A DNA stretch of 30,082 bases from Planctomycetota bacterium (GTDB lineage: Bacteria; Planctomycetota; Planctomycetia; Pirellulales; Pirellulaceae): positions 1 through 30,082 of the forward strand of contig JAPLNJ010000721.1 in the NCBI GenBank assembly GCA_026692885.1, given 5' to 3'. Shown here one piece after another: positions 1 to 11,302 of the stretch. Every line of letters begins with the position of its first letter. The stretch's first letter is position 1. Made by a program: the position numbers and the translations under genes. A model generated the notes under the pieces. That model had not been told where the DNA came from and searched no databases. It saw only the letters and a list, made by a program, of their open reading frames with translations.

Positions 1-1
1 T

Positions 2-204
2 AGCGCCGCCCTGGGTTAGGGGAGTATCAGGAACGCCAGCCCTGAAGGGGCGAAACAAGCCAGCGTAGCACAACCGCGCCACAATCCTCTGTCAAGAACT
101 ACGTCCATCTTGTTTGAAGACGAACGATACGTGTGGAATGAGCCGATTTGTTTCGCCCTTACAGGGCTACCGTGCTGAATCGATCCATGACCCAGGGCGG
201 CGCT
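2..204. repeat. Nested inverted-repeat element (MITE-like)
   Basis: Two nested inverted repeats share this stretch. The outer arms at 2-16 and 190-204 are perfect 15-bp reverse complements. The inner arms at 38-58 and 148-168 are 21 bp with 19 matches. No open frame resembling a transposase lies between them, so this would be a non-autonomous element or a folded intergenic repeat. The arm sequences (gcgccgccctggg, ggcgaaacaa) resemble dispersed palindromes I associate with planctomycete genomes, but copy number cannot be tested here. No target-site duplication is recognised because the left flank is cut by the window edge. Confidence 0.6.
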
Positions 205-493
205 CCGCGACTGTCGCCGCTACGCTCTGCCCTGGGCTGATTTGTTAATGCCCCTTTGGGGCGGAAGAGTTGTGTATAGGGACGAGGGCTTGCCCGGGGG
301 ATACTTCCGTTTCTTGCTACCCACACGCGGATCCCACTCCCGCCTCCCCCGCCTCGCCCGCCTGGTGTAGCGAGAAACGTGAGCCTCCACGGGGCGAACC
401 CGTGGCATCCAACTCGCAGAACCGGAACCTTCGGCCAGCGATCAATGGCTGGCTTGTTGGAATGAGGAAGTTATTTCGTGAGCGTTGCTGGCG
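205..493. other. Non-coding stretch with two small hairpins
   Basis: No credible gene is seen. A 5-bp stem (gcccc/ggggc, loop ttt) lies at 250-262. A 7-bp perfect stem (ccacggg/cccgtgg, loop gcgaa) lies at 387-405. The second is about 90 bp past the stop of the minus-strand flippase gene and could slow transcription, but it has no T-tract and I do not call it a terminator. The small open frames here have no recognisable protein content. Confidence 0.5.
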
Positions 494-1873
494 TTACTGA
501 TGCCAGTCCTGGCGGCAACGCCACCACAGGTAGGTCTTGGTCGGCAGGATGAACAGCGCCACAACAGCCAAGTAGCCGCCGGCTGCTCCGGTGGGACCAT
601 AGTGGCTGCCGAGCAGCCAGACCAGCAGGCCGATGCTCAAGCACGCGACGATGTTCGCGACCAGTAATGGTTCGCGTTTGTGAGCCCGCAGGTAGATACT
701 CTGACAGTGCGGAAGTTGGTACAGCACGATCGCCAGTAGGAAGGCGCCTGTCGGCAGGGGTGGCAACAGACGGGCTGCCAAAGGGTGCCCGCTGGCGTGG
801 AGTCCCCACACGCAGGACTCGGCAATCACGGCTCCCAGCGCCAACACGGCGACGGAGATCGTCGTCAAGCGAAAGTACACGCGATCCAACTCGCGGAAGT
901 CGCGCCGGGCGACCAGCCTGCCAAACAGCGGCGCGCGGGCTTGCACCCAGGCCAGTGCCCCCGCCTGCATCGCCATCAGTAAACTCCAGGTCATCCCCAT
1001 CTGTCCGGCCACCACGTCTCCGCGATAATGGAACATGATGGGCGTGTACAGAAAGAACTCGAAGTAGCTGACCACACCGCTCGCGGCCAACCGCCACTGC
1101 ATCGGCCAGATTTCCTTGCGCCAGTCGATCGTGGGCCCGGTCGGTGTTCGCCAGAAGGCTCCGAAGAACCGGCGCGAATGCACGCCCAGCAGAACCAGGT
1201 CGCACAGAAGTCGCGCTGCCAGCGTGGCGGGCGCGGCCCATAACCCGGCTCCCGAGGCGATGGCCGTCCACACGACCAGATTGGCACACACGGCCTGGAT
1301 CAGGCGAAATCGATTGACTGTGGTCACCTGGTTGCAGCCTTCCAGCAGGGCACTGAACGGCAACGTCCAGAGCAACATCCCGCTCAGCCAGATCAGCGTC
1401 AGCCAGGGCGACAACCATGCGATACCAGACGATGGTGCCCTGGAAAAGAACCAGCCGCCGCCGCAGCCGACGGTAACGACGAACAGGCCACTGACGGCGC
1501 CGTACCACCAGGCGATCCAGCGGCCGAGACTTACCAGCCGTGAGTAGGCCGCCGGTTGGCCGACGATACGTCCCTGGGCATCGCACGACAAGCCTGCCCA
1601 TTCGTGGCTGGCCGCGTTCAAGACGACAATTTGCAGGCCCAGTTCGAAGAACGTTTGCAAGGCCAGCACGGAGTAGAACGTGTAGTAGTAACCCTGCAAC
1701 TCGGGCGAGAAGTAACGGGAGATTAGTAGCACGCTGACCAAGCCGCCGACCAGTTGCCAACCGCGCAGCGCGACGGCGTAGAACGTGGCCTGGTCCACCT
1801 CCAGGCGATTCAAGAAGCGGCGGGGCCAACTGCGCCGCGGCGGGGCTGGTTCGGATACGGAGGCATCGTTCAT
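494..1873 (-). CDS. MOP/polysaccharide-type flippase (multi-pass membrane protein)
   Basis: A 459-residue protein starting MNDASVSEP and ending QDWHQ before TAA. After a proline/arginine-rich cytoplasmic N-terminus, about 12 hydrophobic segments alternate with short basic loops, starting near residue 35 (VALRGWQLVGGLVSVLLIS). The motif SRYFSPELQGYYYTFYSV in the first hairpin is typical of the polysaccharide-biosynthesis/Wzx-like branch of the MOP exporter superfamily. Such proteins flip lipid-linked glycans across the inner membrane; the substrate cannot be read from sequence. The ATG is fixed by overlap: it sits inside ATGA, shared with the stop of the upstream cyclo-ligase, implying one transcript and translational coupling. 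The open frame extends further upstream, but that part only reads through the cyclo-ligase gene in another frame. No glycosyltransferase is adjacent. Specific function is uncertain, membrane-transporter nature is fairly sure. Confidence 0.75.
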   Translation of the reverse strand: MNDASVSEPAPPRRSWPRRFLNRLEVDQATFYAVALRGWQLVGGLVSVLLISRYFSPELQGYYYTFYSVLALQTFFELGLQIVVLNAASHEWAGLSCDAQGRIVGQPAAYSRLVSLGRWIAWWYGAVSGLFVVTVGCGGGWFFSRAPSSGIAWLSPWLTLIWLSGMLLWTLPFSALLEGCNQVTTVNRFRLIQAVCANLVVWTAIASGAGLWAAPATLAARLLCDLVLLGVHSRRFFGAFWRTPTGPTIDWRKEIWPMQWRLAASGVVSYFEFFLYTPIMFHYRGDVVAGQMGMTWSLLMAMQAGALAWVQARAPLFGRLVARRDFRELDRVYFRLTTISVAVLALGAVIAESCVWGLHASGHPLAARLLPPLPTGAFLLAIVLYQLPHCQSIYLRAHKREPLLVANIVACLSIGLLVWLLGSHYGPTGAAGGYLAVVALFILPTKTYLWWRCRQDWHQ

Positions 1874-2463
1874 GCGGTCGTACGGCGTCCCTGGTAGAGG
1901 GCCTGCTCGGTGATCACCTGATCCATCAGCACGTCGTGAGCCTCCTGAGGAAGCTCGGGAAAAAGCTGGCATTCGAAGGCCAAGGCCACCCGTCGCGTGT
2001 CCGACCGCACACGGCGGAGCAACTTGTCGTAGTAGCCGGCGCCATACCCGAGGCGGGCACCCCGCCGGTCGAAAGCCACTCCCGGAACCACCACCAAGTC
2101 CAGCTCCTCGACGGCGACCTGCTTTTCCGCCAGGGCGCGTAATTCGGGCCGCGGTTCGAGGATCTGGAAGGTGCCGATAACGAGTTCGTCCAGAGCGGCC
2201 AAAGCAAACAACTCCAATTCGCAGGGGGCACACCAGGGCACCACGATCTGCTTTCCGCTGGCCAGTGCGGTGGGCAGGTAGTGCTGGGTGCGGACCTCGC
2301 TGCGCATGTCGACATAGAACAGGACCGTAGCGGCCTGCTGGTATTCCGGCAGGCCGGTCAAGCGGGCCACGATGTGGCGGCTTACTGCATCGATATTCGG
2401 CTGAGTCCGCCGCCGGGCCAAAGCCTGCCGACGAAGCTCCGCCTTCTGCTGTCCCATGTCCAC
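1870..2463 (-). CDS. fau: 5-formyltetrahydrofolate cyclo-ligase
   Basis: A 197-residue protein of the 5-FTHF cyclo-ligase (MTHFS) family, which uses ATP to convert 5-formyl-THF to 5,10-methenyl-THF in cytosolic one-carbon metabolism. Length fits the family (about 190-200). The N-terminal basic helix (KAELRRQALARRR) and the diagnostic C-terminal signature GVAFDRRGARLGYGAGYYDK are both present, the latter supplying the nucleotide/substrate loop. The start is taken as GTG at 2463 because AGAAGGAG lies 8 nt upstream; ATG at 2457 would be 14 nt from the same site and remains possible. The stop TGA overlaps the flippase ATG by four bases (ATGA), so the pair is probably co-transcribed, with this gene first. 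No frameshift or missing motif is seen. Confidence 0.93.
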   Translation of the reverse strand: MDMGQQKAELRRQALARRRTQPNIDAVSRHIVARLTGLPEYQQAATVLFYVDMRSEVRTQHYLPTALASGKQIVVPWCAPCELELFALAALDELVIGTFQILEPRPELRALAEKQVAVEELDLVVVPGVAFDRRGARLGYGAGYYDKLLRRVRSDTRRVALAFECQLFPELPQEAHDVLMDQVITEQALYQGRRTTA

Positions 2464-2471
2464 CCCGGCGG

Positions 2472-2479
2472 CTCCTTCT
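2472..2479 (-). promoter_or_regulatory. Shine-Dalgarno site deciding the cyclo-ligase start
   Basis: On the minus strand AGAAGGAG reads from 2479 to 2472, ending 8 nt before the GTG at 2463. It is the best ribosome-binding match seen in the window and favours GTG over the ATG two codons later. Confidence 0.6.
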
Positions 2480-2504
2480 GCGGCGAGGCCGCAACCAAGT
2501 GGCC

Positions 2505-2616
2505 GCGCAGAAATAACGTGAGCAATTGGCCGTGGGACGGATTGGCGATCCGGCCAGGAAATACCGGCCGGATCGCCAATCCGTCCTACAAGGGTTTGAC
2601 CAACCTATTTCTGCGC
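2505..2616. repeat. Palindromic element with 21-bp and 11-bp inverted arms
   Basis: Two concentric inverted repeats are visible. The inner arms at 2535-2555 and 2566-2586 are perfect 21-bp complements around a 10-nt loop. The outer arms at 2505-2515 (gcgcagaaata) and 2606-2616 (tatttctgcgc) are perfect over 11 bp. There is no coding potential. The symmetry and size of about 112 bp fit a MITE or REP-type element lying in the divergent intergenic region just upstream of the cyclo-ligase gene. It could act as a strong RNA hairpin if transcribed. Confidence 0.75.
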
Positions 2617-2644
2617 GGGCACCAAGCAGGCAAGCTGTCGACTT

Positions 2645-2767
2645 AGGACCGGCGCATCAACAACTGTCGCAAGTATAGTCGTCATCACGCTCCGCCGTGA
2701 CGACCTGTCATCACGCGGAGCGTGATGACCACTTTGAAAACCCAACACTTATTGATGCGTCGGTCCT
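2645..2767. repeat. MITE-like element with 16-bp terminal inverted repeats and internal REP-like palindromes
   Basis: The terminal arms 2645-2660 and 2752-2767 are inverted complements with 15 of 16 matches. Inside, 2681-2695 and 2715-2729 are perfect 15-bp inverted arms (gtcatcacgctccgc and its complement). The second of these is itself part of a smaller palindrome at 2707-2729 (gtcatcacg...cgtgatgac). The arrangement looks like two REP-like palindromes in opposite orientation inside a terminal-inverted-repeat element. No open reading frame is present. Confidence 0.7.
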
Positions 2768-2771
2768 TAAC

Positions 2772-2796
2772 GTAGGATGGGCACAGCCCACCCTAC
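2772..2796. repeat. Short hairpin, GTAGGRTGGGC family
   Basis: gtaggatgggc at 2772-2782 and gcccaccctac at 2786-2796 pair with one mismatch around a 3-nt loop. The gtgggc/gcccac core recurs in the larger inverted repeat at 11303-11389, suggesting related dispersed palindromes. Confidence 0.55.
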
Positions 2797-2889
2797 ATCC
2801 CACCGTGTCTGTGCCCAGAATACCGCGCGGCGAAGATTCCTGCCACCCAAGCTTCCTGCCTCCGGTGGAAACATGGTATCATCACCGGC

Positions 2890-4521
2890 ATGTACCTGAT
2901 CGAAAATCCTGTGCTGCAGCGTGAGTTGCTGGTCAACTTGCGTACGCCCCGTGCCTTCCTCCTGCTGTTCCTCTACCAGGGACTGCTGGCGACGGTGGTC
3001 TACTTCGCGTGGCCCCAGGATTCGCGATTGGACTTGACCAGCAACCCAACGGCCGCGCGCAGCCTGGTCGACCTGTTCTTTCTGGGGCAGTATGTGCTGG
3101 CCTCCTTGATGGCGCCCAGTTTCGCGGCGGGGGCCATTACGGGCGAGAAAGAACGTAAGACCTACGAGATGCTGTTGGCCAGTCCGTTGCGTCCGGCCGC
3201 GATCGTGCTGGGCAAGCTGGTGGCCTCGCTGTCCCACCTGGCCGTGCTTATTTTCTCGTCGCTGCCGATCGTCATGCTCTGTTTGCCGCTCGGCGGTGTC
3301 TCGCTGTGGGAGGTCTTGGCGGCGTATTTGGGCTTGCTGGTGTCGGTGGTTACCTTCGGCATGATCAGTGTCGCCTGCAGCAGCTACTTCAAGCGTACGG
3401 CGGCGTCCCTGGTGGTCTCCTACCTGGTGATTTTGCCGCTGGCCCTGACCGGCGTGCTGTTGTGGGTTTCGCTTTCCCATGTCGGGCAGCTTCGGCTGTC
3501 CTTGATCATTACGGTGCTGCCCGTCCTGGGCGTCGCAATCTGCGTGGTGTTGTTCTGGAATACTTGTGCACGGCTGTTACATCCGCCGGACATGGGCAGC
3601 GACGCCAAGGAGGTCGTCGATCTGGAGCGGGAAGCCAAAGAGGTGGTCGGGCTGGTGCTTCAGCCGCAGCAGTTCCCGGATCGGCTGTTCGCACCGGCCA
3701 AACGCGACCACTTGCTGCCGGACGGCTGCAATCCGATCTACGACAAGGAAATTCGCAGCGAGATCTTCAGCCAAGGCACGCTGATGCTGCGGTTGGTGAT
3801 CCAGATCAGCATGTTGCTGGCGATTCCGTTGATGGCGGTGTGTCTGTTCATCAAGCCGGAGTACGCCCCGTGGTATATCAGCTACGTGATCCTGTTCAGC
3901 ATGCTGGTCGGACCCGTATTCTCGGCGGGCGCCGTGACCGGCGAGCGCGAGCGGCAGACGCTGGATCTGCTGCTGACGACGCCCATCAGCCCGTGGCAAA
4001 TCCTCTGGGGCAAGCTGCTCGCGGGACTGCGCGTGTCCAGTGTCCTGACGCTCTTCCTGCTGTGGCCGGTGCTGCTGGCCTGCGTGATGGTGTCCAGTTA
4101 CTGGACGAACATGTCGGCGGTGGCGGGCTACCTGGGCATTGTGCTGCTGACGTGTCTGACGACCGCCGGAATCGCCTTGTTCTGCTCGGTGGTTTTTCAC
4201 AAGACCTCGACCAGCTTGATCACGACCTACTTGGTTATCGTCGTGTTGTTCTGCGGACCGTTGGCAACCCGCTATTTTGCCGAGAATTTTTTCCCAGTGC
4301 ACCCCGCCACGCAGTTCGTTGTCCAAGCCGGATTGACGAGCCCGTTTGCCGCGACGTTCGCCTGGCCCTTGGACGTGTCGCTGACCGCGGAGACGGGAGG
4401 CCGCAACCCGGGGAACATTCCCTTGCTGATCAACTACGCCGGCTTCACCACCGGCCTGATCCTGTTTCTGTTGCTGACCATGATCTGGCTGTTCAACGCC
4501 CGCTGGCGTGTGGCACGCTGA
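2890..4521 (+). CDS. ABC-2 family permease with two homologous halves
   Basis: A 543-residue multi-pass membrane protein (start MYLIENPVLQREL) with about 12 predicted transmembrane segments in two blocks of six, separated by a charged cytoplasmic linker around residues 235-290. Each half begins with N-P-[VI]-x-x-[RK]-E and carries the ABC-2 cytoplasmic signature: AGAITGEKERKTYEMLLASP near residues 81-100 and AGAVTGERERQTLDLLLTTP near 347-366, 266 residues apart. The protein is therefore an internal duplication, with both permease subunits of a normally dimeric exporter on one chain. ABC-2 permeases export lipids, polysaccharides, drugs or ions with a separate ATPase. No ATPase gene lies in the window, so substrate and partner are unknown. 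It faces the Rpn-like gene tail to tail, 18 bp apart. No strong ribosome-binding site precedes the ATG. Confidence 0.85.
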   Translation: MYLIENPVLQRELLVNLRTPRAFLLLFLYQGLLATVVYFAWPQDSRLDLTSNPTAARSLVDLFFLGQYVLASLMAPSFAAGAITGEKERKTYEMLLASPLRPAAIVLGKLVASLSHLAVLIFSSLPIVMLCLPLGGVSLWEVLAAYLGLLVSVVTFGMISVACSSYFKRTAASLVVSYLVILPLALTGVLLWVSLSHVGQLRLSLIITVLPVLGVAICVVLFWNTCARLLHPPDMGSDAKEVVDLEREAKEVVGLVLQPQQFPDRLFAPAKRDHLLPDGCNPIYDKEIRSEIFSQGTLMLRLVIQISMLLAIPLMAVCLFIKPEYAPWYISYVILFSMLVGPVFSAGAVTGERERQTLDLLLTTPISPWQILWGKLLAGLRVSSVLTLFLLWPVLLACVMVSSYWTNMSAVAGYLGIVLLTCLTTAGIALFCSVVFHKTSTSLITTYLVIVVLFCGPLATRYFAENFFPVHPATQFVVQAGLTSPFAATFAWPLDVSLTAETGGRNPGNIPLLINYAGFTTGLILFLLLTMIWLFNARWRVAR

Positions 4522-4539
4522 GACGAGGCCTGGAGAACA

Positions 4540-5557
4540 TCATGCTGGGGTCAGGAGATTTCGAATCTGTTCCAGCGTGTCTGCGGTACGCAACGCTTGG
4601 CGCACGGTCCGCAACACCTCGATTGCGTGAACCTGACGCACCAGCGCCAACCCGTCGGAACCGAACTTTAGTTCCAACGCCAATTCGATGCCCTCCTGGA
4701 GACCTTCCGCACGTCCTTGCTCACGTCCTTGCTCTCGTCCTTGCTCTCGTCCTTGCTCACGTCCTTGCTCACGTCCTTGCTCACGCCCTTGCTCCAGTCC
4801 CTTGCTCCAGTCCCTTTTCTTGTGCCAGACGTTCCACGCTTGTAATGTAAGGCATTTGTCGTTCCTCCTCGAAACGATGAATCTCTTCCGCAAACTGCCG
4901 TTCGAGCTCCGGCGGCAGATCCATCAGCCAGTCGATCAGACGAAACAACTGCCGGATCTCCTCAGCCTTCAATCCGCGCTCAAACAAGCTCTTGACCAAA
5001 CGCGTCTTCCACTGGTAACGCTCCGCCAAGCAGCGGCGGGTTTCCAGCGTCTTCAAGTGCGCCAACACCACTGCTGCAAACGGGTTCGAGTTGGCCTCCA
5101 ATCCGGGCAGGTCTTGGACATAGTCCAGTAGCTTGACGATCGGGAACTGCATCCGCAGGGAAAAACCCCACCGACGATAGGTGAACTGCCGCGGCCGCCA
5201 TCGTCGTTGCTCGTCCCCCAGCACCGCCAAGCTGATTACCGGGTGGCGAAACCGGTCGTAGATGCGGTAGTTGTAAATGTACATCCGCTCGCCAAATTGC
5301 TCGTCCCGCCGGTTTTGCACTTCGACATGGATCAGGATCCACAGTTCCTCACCATCCGCCAGCCACACCTTGAACAACTTGTCCGCCAACCGCGGCCCCA
5401 ACTCCCCTTCCCGCACGATCTGTTGCAGCTCTTTGTCCAAGCTTTCGTAGCCGCGACTCCAATCCAAGTCGGCATGTATATCGGGAAAGAAGAACCTGAG
5501 GAAAGCCTTCAGGAACAACTCCAACGCTTCCTTCCACGGGTTATCGTAGTCGATCAT
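4540..5557 (-). pseudogene. Frameshifted Rpn-family PD-(D/E)XK nuclease/transposase-like gene
   Basis: The first frame (5557 to stop at 4781) encodes 258 residues starting MIDYDNPWKE. It has the PDDEXK core used by Rpn recombination-promoting nucleases: D59 and, after a hydrophobic strand, E79-x-Q81 (WILIHVEVQ), followed by a helical region with conserved RxxLAERYQWK. The frame then ends abruptly as KGLEQGTGARA. The expected tail (EQGR repeats, then a DUF4351-like segment ending TADTLEQIRNLL) continues in another frame down to 4540. The switch lies at two adjacent copies of a 13-bp unit (4789-4801 and 4802-4814), where the rest of the tract has 12-bp units, so one extra copy adds one net base to the frame. 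Intact members act on DNA and are thought to promote recombination. The catalytic half is complete, so the truncated product might still be active. Alternatives are a sequencing error or reversible slippage. Confidence 0.8.
4710..4814 (-). repeat. 12-bp tandem repeat tract (EQGR codons) ending in a 13-bp duplication
   Basis: Seven 12-bp units follow each other from 4710 to 4793 on the plus strand (consensus cacgtccttgct, variants ctcgtccttgct and cacgcccttgct), encoding E-Q-G-R on the minus strand. They are followed by 13-bp copies of ttgctccagtccc at 4789-4801 and 4802-4814 that break the reading frame. A tract of this kind is prone to copy-number change. Confidence 0.9.
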
Positions 5558-5891
5558 TGTCTGGGCCTGCTACTCTGCCTACTCTGCCTGGGCCGGGTTG
5601 ATCCTGCCGTCGCTGAACTTATTCTCGCGGAGAGACCGAGCCTCGTCGAGTAGCCATCGTCGCGTTGTGACGCGACGACATGGGGCCGCGGCATAGCCGT
5701 CTCCACCCAGCACCGCGCGAACGAGAGTCCTTCCAGCTGACTGGAGCGGCTGAACGCGGGCGTTGATCGACACCCTGACTGTCGGCGACCCGGACTATTG
5801 TAACCTGCTACACTCGGCTCCATAATGTGCTCGCACTGCGGCCGTCCACCGTCGGTCGTGGTCGCCGTTTCCGAAACTGCGTGGACTTGTC
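5558..5891. other. Non-coding gap with a 9-bp-stem hairpin at 5657-5678
   Basis: Between the Rpn-like gene and the dehydrogenase scar I see no credible gene. A perfect hairpin (tcgtcgcgt, loop tgtg, acgcgacga) occupies 5657-5678. Short direct repeats (tactctgcc) lie at about 5570-5590. An 89-codon minus frame at 5554-5823 is low-complexity and matches no family I know. Confidence 0.5.
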
Positions 5892-6035
5892 ATGAAGCTG
5901 GAAGGCCGGATCGCGATCGTCGCGATCGAAGAGATCAGCGAAGTCTGTGTGTTTCTGGCCAGCGACGAAGCCGTGTTCATCACGGGTCAGGTCATCTGCC
6001 CGGACGGCCGCGCCGCCCTGGGATACCGGCGATAA
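5892..6035 (+). pseudogene. Internally deleted short-chain dehydrogenase (SDR) remnant
   Basis: A 47-codon frame starts MKLEGRIAIV, the usual first strand of a classical SDR just before the TGxxxGxG cofactor loop. It jumps directly to EEISEVCVFLASDEAVFITG followed by QVICPDGR, the conserved SDR C-terminal segment normally near residues 205-245. The Rossmann glycine motif, the NNAG motif and the catalytic Ser-Tyr-Lys centre are all missing, about 190 residues. At the junction, TCGCGATCG is present twice in direct tandem (5911-5919 and 5920-5928), as expected for a scar made between short repeats. The frame stays open to TAA and ends 38 bp before the fucosidase. Such a product could not be an oxidoreductase; whether it is translated is unknown. 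Confidence 0.75.
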
Positions 6036-6073
6036 CCGTGACCATTTTCTTGCTGTGATTTGGAGCTAGCACC

Positions 6074-7771
6074 ATGCGTCACAACGAGCGGAGATGGACG
6101 CTGAGATGTTGGATCGGGATGTTCCTGGTTCTGGCCTCCAGCGGATACGCCGCGGAACAGCCCTGGGACATGCTCACGGCCCAGCCGGAGGTAGTCCGCG
6201 CGTGGCAGGACCTGCGGTTCGGCATGTTCCTGTGCTGGGGACCGGTGAGTCTGACCGGCCAGGAGATCGGCTGGTCGCGGGGAGCTCCGCGGGGGCACGG
6301 TTGGCTCCAACTGGAAGGTCAGGGTCCGACTCCGGGCGAGCTCTACGATAACCTATACAAGACCTGGAAGCCCGCTCGGTTTGATGCCCGCCAGTGGGTA
6401 CAGATCGCCCGCGATGCCGGTCAGCAATACCTGATCTTCCTGGTCAAGCATCACGACGGGTTCTGCCTGTACGACTCGCAGTTGACCGAATACAAGAGCA
6501 CCGGCCCGGCGTCGGCTTGGACGCAGGATGTGCTGGCCGACGTGGCCCGGGAGTGTCAGGCGGCGGGTCTGAAACTGATCGTGTACTACTCCCAGCCCGA
6601 CTGGCACCATCCCGACTACGGCACGGAGAACCATGCCCGGTACATCGCTTATCTGCATGGCCAGGTGTGCGAGATCCTGACCCACTACGGCCGGATCGAC
6701 GGCTTTTGGTTCGATCTGGGCGGGAAGCCGGAGGACTGGGATTCGGTGAAGTTGTTTCAGCGGATGCGCACGCTGCAGCCGTGGCTGATCATCAACAATC
6801 GCTGCGGGCTGCCGGGCGACTACGACACCCCGGAGCAACGACTGGGTGGGTTTCGACTGGATCGTCCCTGGGAAACGTGCATGACCCTGGGGACGCAATG
6901 GTCGTGGAAGCCCGACGACCAGGTCAAGTCGCTAAAACAATGCATCGACGTCCTGGTCACCTGCGCTGGCCGCAACGGGAATCTGGCGCTGAACACCAAC
7001 CCGATGCCCGACGGGCAGATCGAGCCGCGGCAGGCCGAGCGGTTCCGCGAGATCGGCGGTTGGCTGAAACAGTACGGGCAGACCATCGCTGCGACCCGCG
7101 GCGGGCCGTTCTGGGGACTCCACTGCGCCAGTACCCGCAAACACAACACGGTCTATGTGCACATCTTGAAGTGGTACGGCGACAAACTGCTGCTGCCCGC
7201 CATCCCCACGAAAATCGTCTCTCACTGCTTGCTGACCGGCGGGACAGCGACTGTCTGCCAGACGGCCGATCAGATCGAGATTCTCGTCCCACGTGAGCAG
7301 CGGCAGGAACTGGACACCATCGTGGCCTTGGAGCTTGACGGTCCGGCGAGCGAGTTGGAACCGGCCCAGATCCTCTCCGGCTCGCTGACCTTCGGCAAGC
7401 CGGTGACGGCCTCCAGTGTCTATCCTGACCCGGTCGGTCAGCAGTACCTGCCGGCCTTTGCCGTCGACGGTGACGCGGACAGCGGCTGGACGTTCGCCCC
7501 GACGCTCAAGTCCGCGTGGCTGGAAGTCGATCTAGGACAACCGACCATGTTCGACACTGCCGACATCCACGAACGCTACGATCGGATCCGGTCGTTTCGG
7601 CTCCAGATGAAGCAGGGGGAGCAATGGCTCACGATCCACGAGGGCGCGCGGATCGGCGAAAATCTCTCGATTACGTTCCCGCCCGTGACGGCCCAGTTTG
7701 TGCGACTGGAAGTGCTCGACACCACGATCAATCCGCTGGTCGACGAGTTCCACGTCTTCCGGTCCAAGTGA
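6074..7771 (+). CDS. Secreted GH29 alpha-L-fucosidase with C-terminal discoidin-like domain
   Basis: A 565-residue protein. Residues 1-27 form a signal peptide (basic start, hydrophobic WIGMFLVLASSGYAA), so it acts outside the cytoplasm. Residues about 40-350 are a GH29 TIM barrel: the KHHDGF strand at 125-130, the nucleophile strand DGFWFDLGG with Asp214 as likely nucleophile, the PEQR loop near 253, and RPWETC with Glu267 as candidate acid/base (inferred by family position). The NGNLALNTNPMPDG block near 301-314 is also typical. Residues about 440-563 resemble an F5/8 type C (discoidin) carbohydrate-binding domain (KPVTASSVY, AFAVDGDADSGW, WLEVDLGQP). It releases L-fucose from glycans; linkage specificity is not readable. 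GGAG lies 7 nt upstream of the ATG. The hybrid kinase starts 22 bp downstream, suggesting an operon. Confidence 0.92.
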   Translation: MRHNERRWTLRCWIGMFLVLASSGYAAEQPWDMLTAQPEVVRAWQDLRFGMFLCWGPVSLTGQEIGWSRGAPRGHGWLQLEGQGPTPGELYDNLYKTWKPARFDARQWVQIARDAGQQYLIFLVKHHDGFCLYDSQLTEYKSTGPASAWTQDVLADVARECQAAGLKLIVYYSQPDWHHPDYGTENHARYIAYLHGQVCEILTHYGRIDGFWFDLGGKPEDWDSVKLFQRMRTLQPWLIINNRCGLPGDYDTPEQRLGGFRLDRPWETCMTLGTQWSWKPDDQVKSLKQCIDVLVTCAGRNGNLALNTNPMPDGQIEPRQAERFREIGGWLKQYGQTIAATRGGPFWGLHCASTRKHNTVYVHILKWYGDKLLLPAIPTKIVSHCLLTGGTATVCQTADQIEILVPREQRQELDTIVALELDGPASELEPAQILSGSLTFGKPVTASSVYPDPVGQQYLPAFAVDGDADSGWTFAPTLKSAWLEVDLGQPTMFDTADIHERYDRIRSFRLQMKQGEQWLTIHEGARIGENLSITFPPVTAQFVRLEVLDTTINPLVDEFHVFRSK

Positions 7772-7793
7772 CAGACTCCCAGAAGTGCTCCCC

Positions 7794-11255
<3,462 letters not shown>

Positions 11256-11302
11256 TCGCGTCTCTCCGCGGCTGTGAAAAAATGTGGGAACACGATTCAT
11301 GG

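Noticed and set aside
471..1829. 452-codon minus frame overlapping the flippase
   Set aside because: It is an Arg-rich alternate frame without hydrophobic segments; the frame ending at 494 encodes a clear membrane protein.
4710..4814. CRISPR-like repeat array
   Set aside because: The units are 12 bp, directly adjacent and without spacers, and they are in coding frame for EQGR.
3306..4850. 514-codon plus frame overlapping the ABC permease
   Set aside because: It is a shadow frame with no membrane pattern, and it ends in a translation of the 12-bp repeat tract (HVLALVLA).
5554..5823. 89-codon minus frame upstream of the Rpn-like gene
   Set aside because: It has no recognisable domain, is Ser/Arg-rich, and runs over a hairpin. 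Not supported as a gene.
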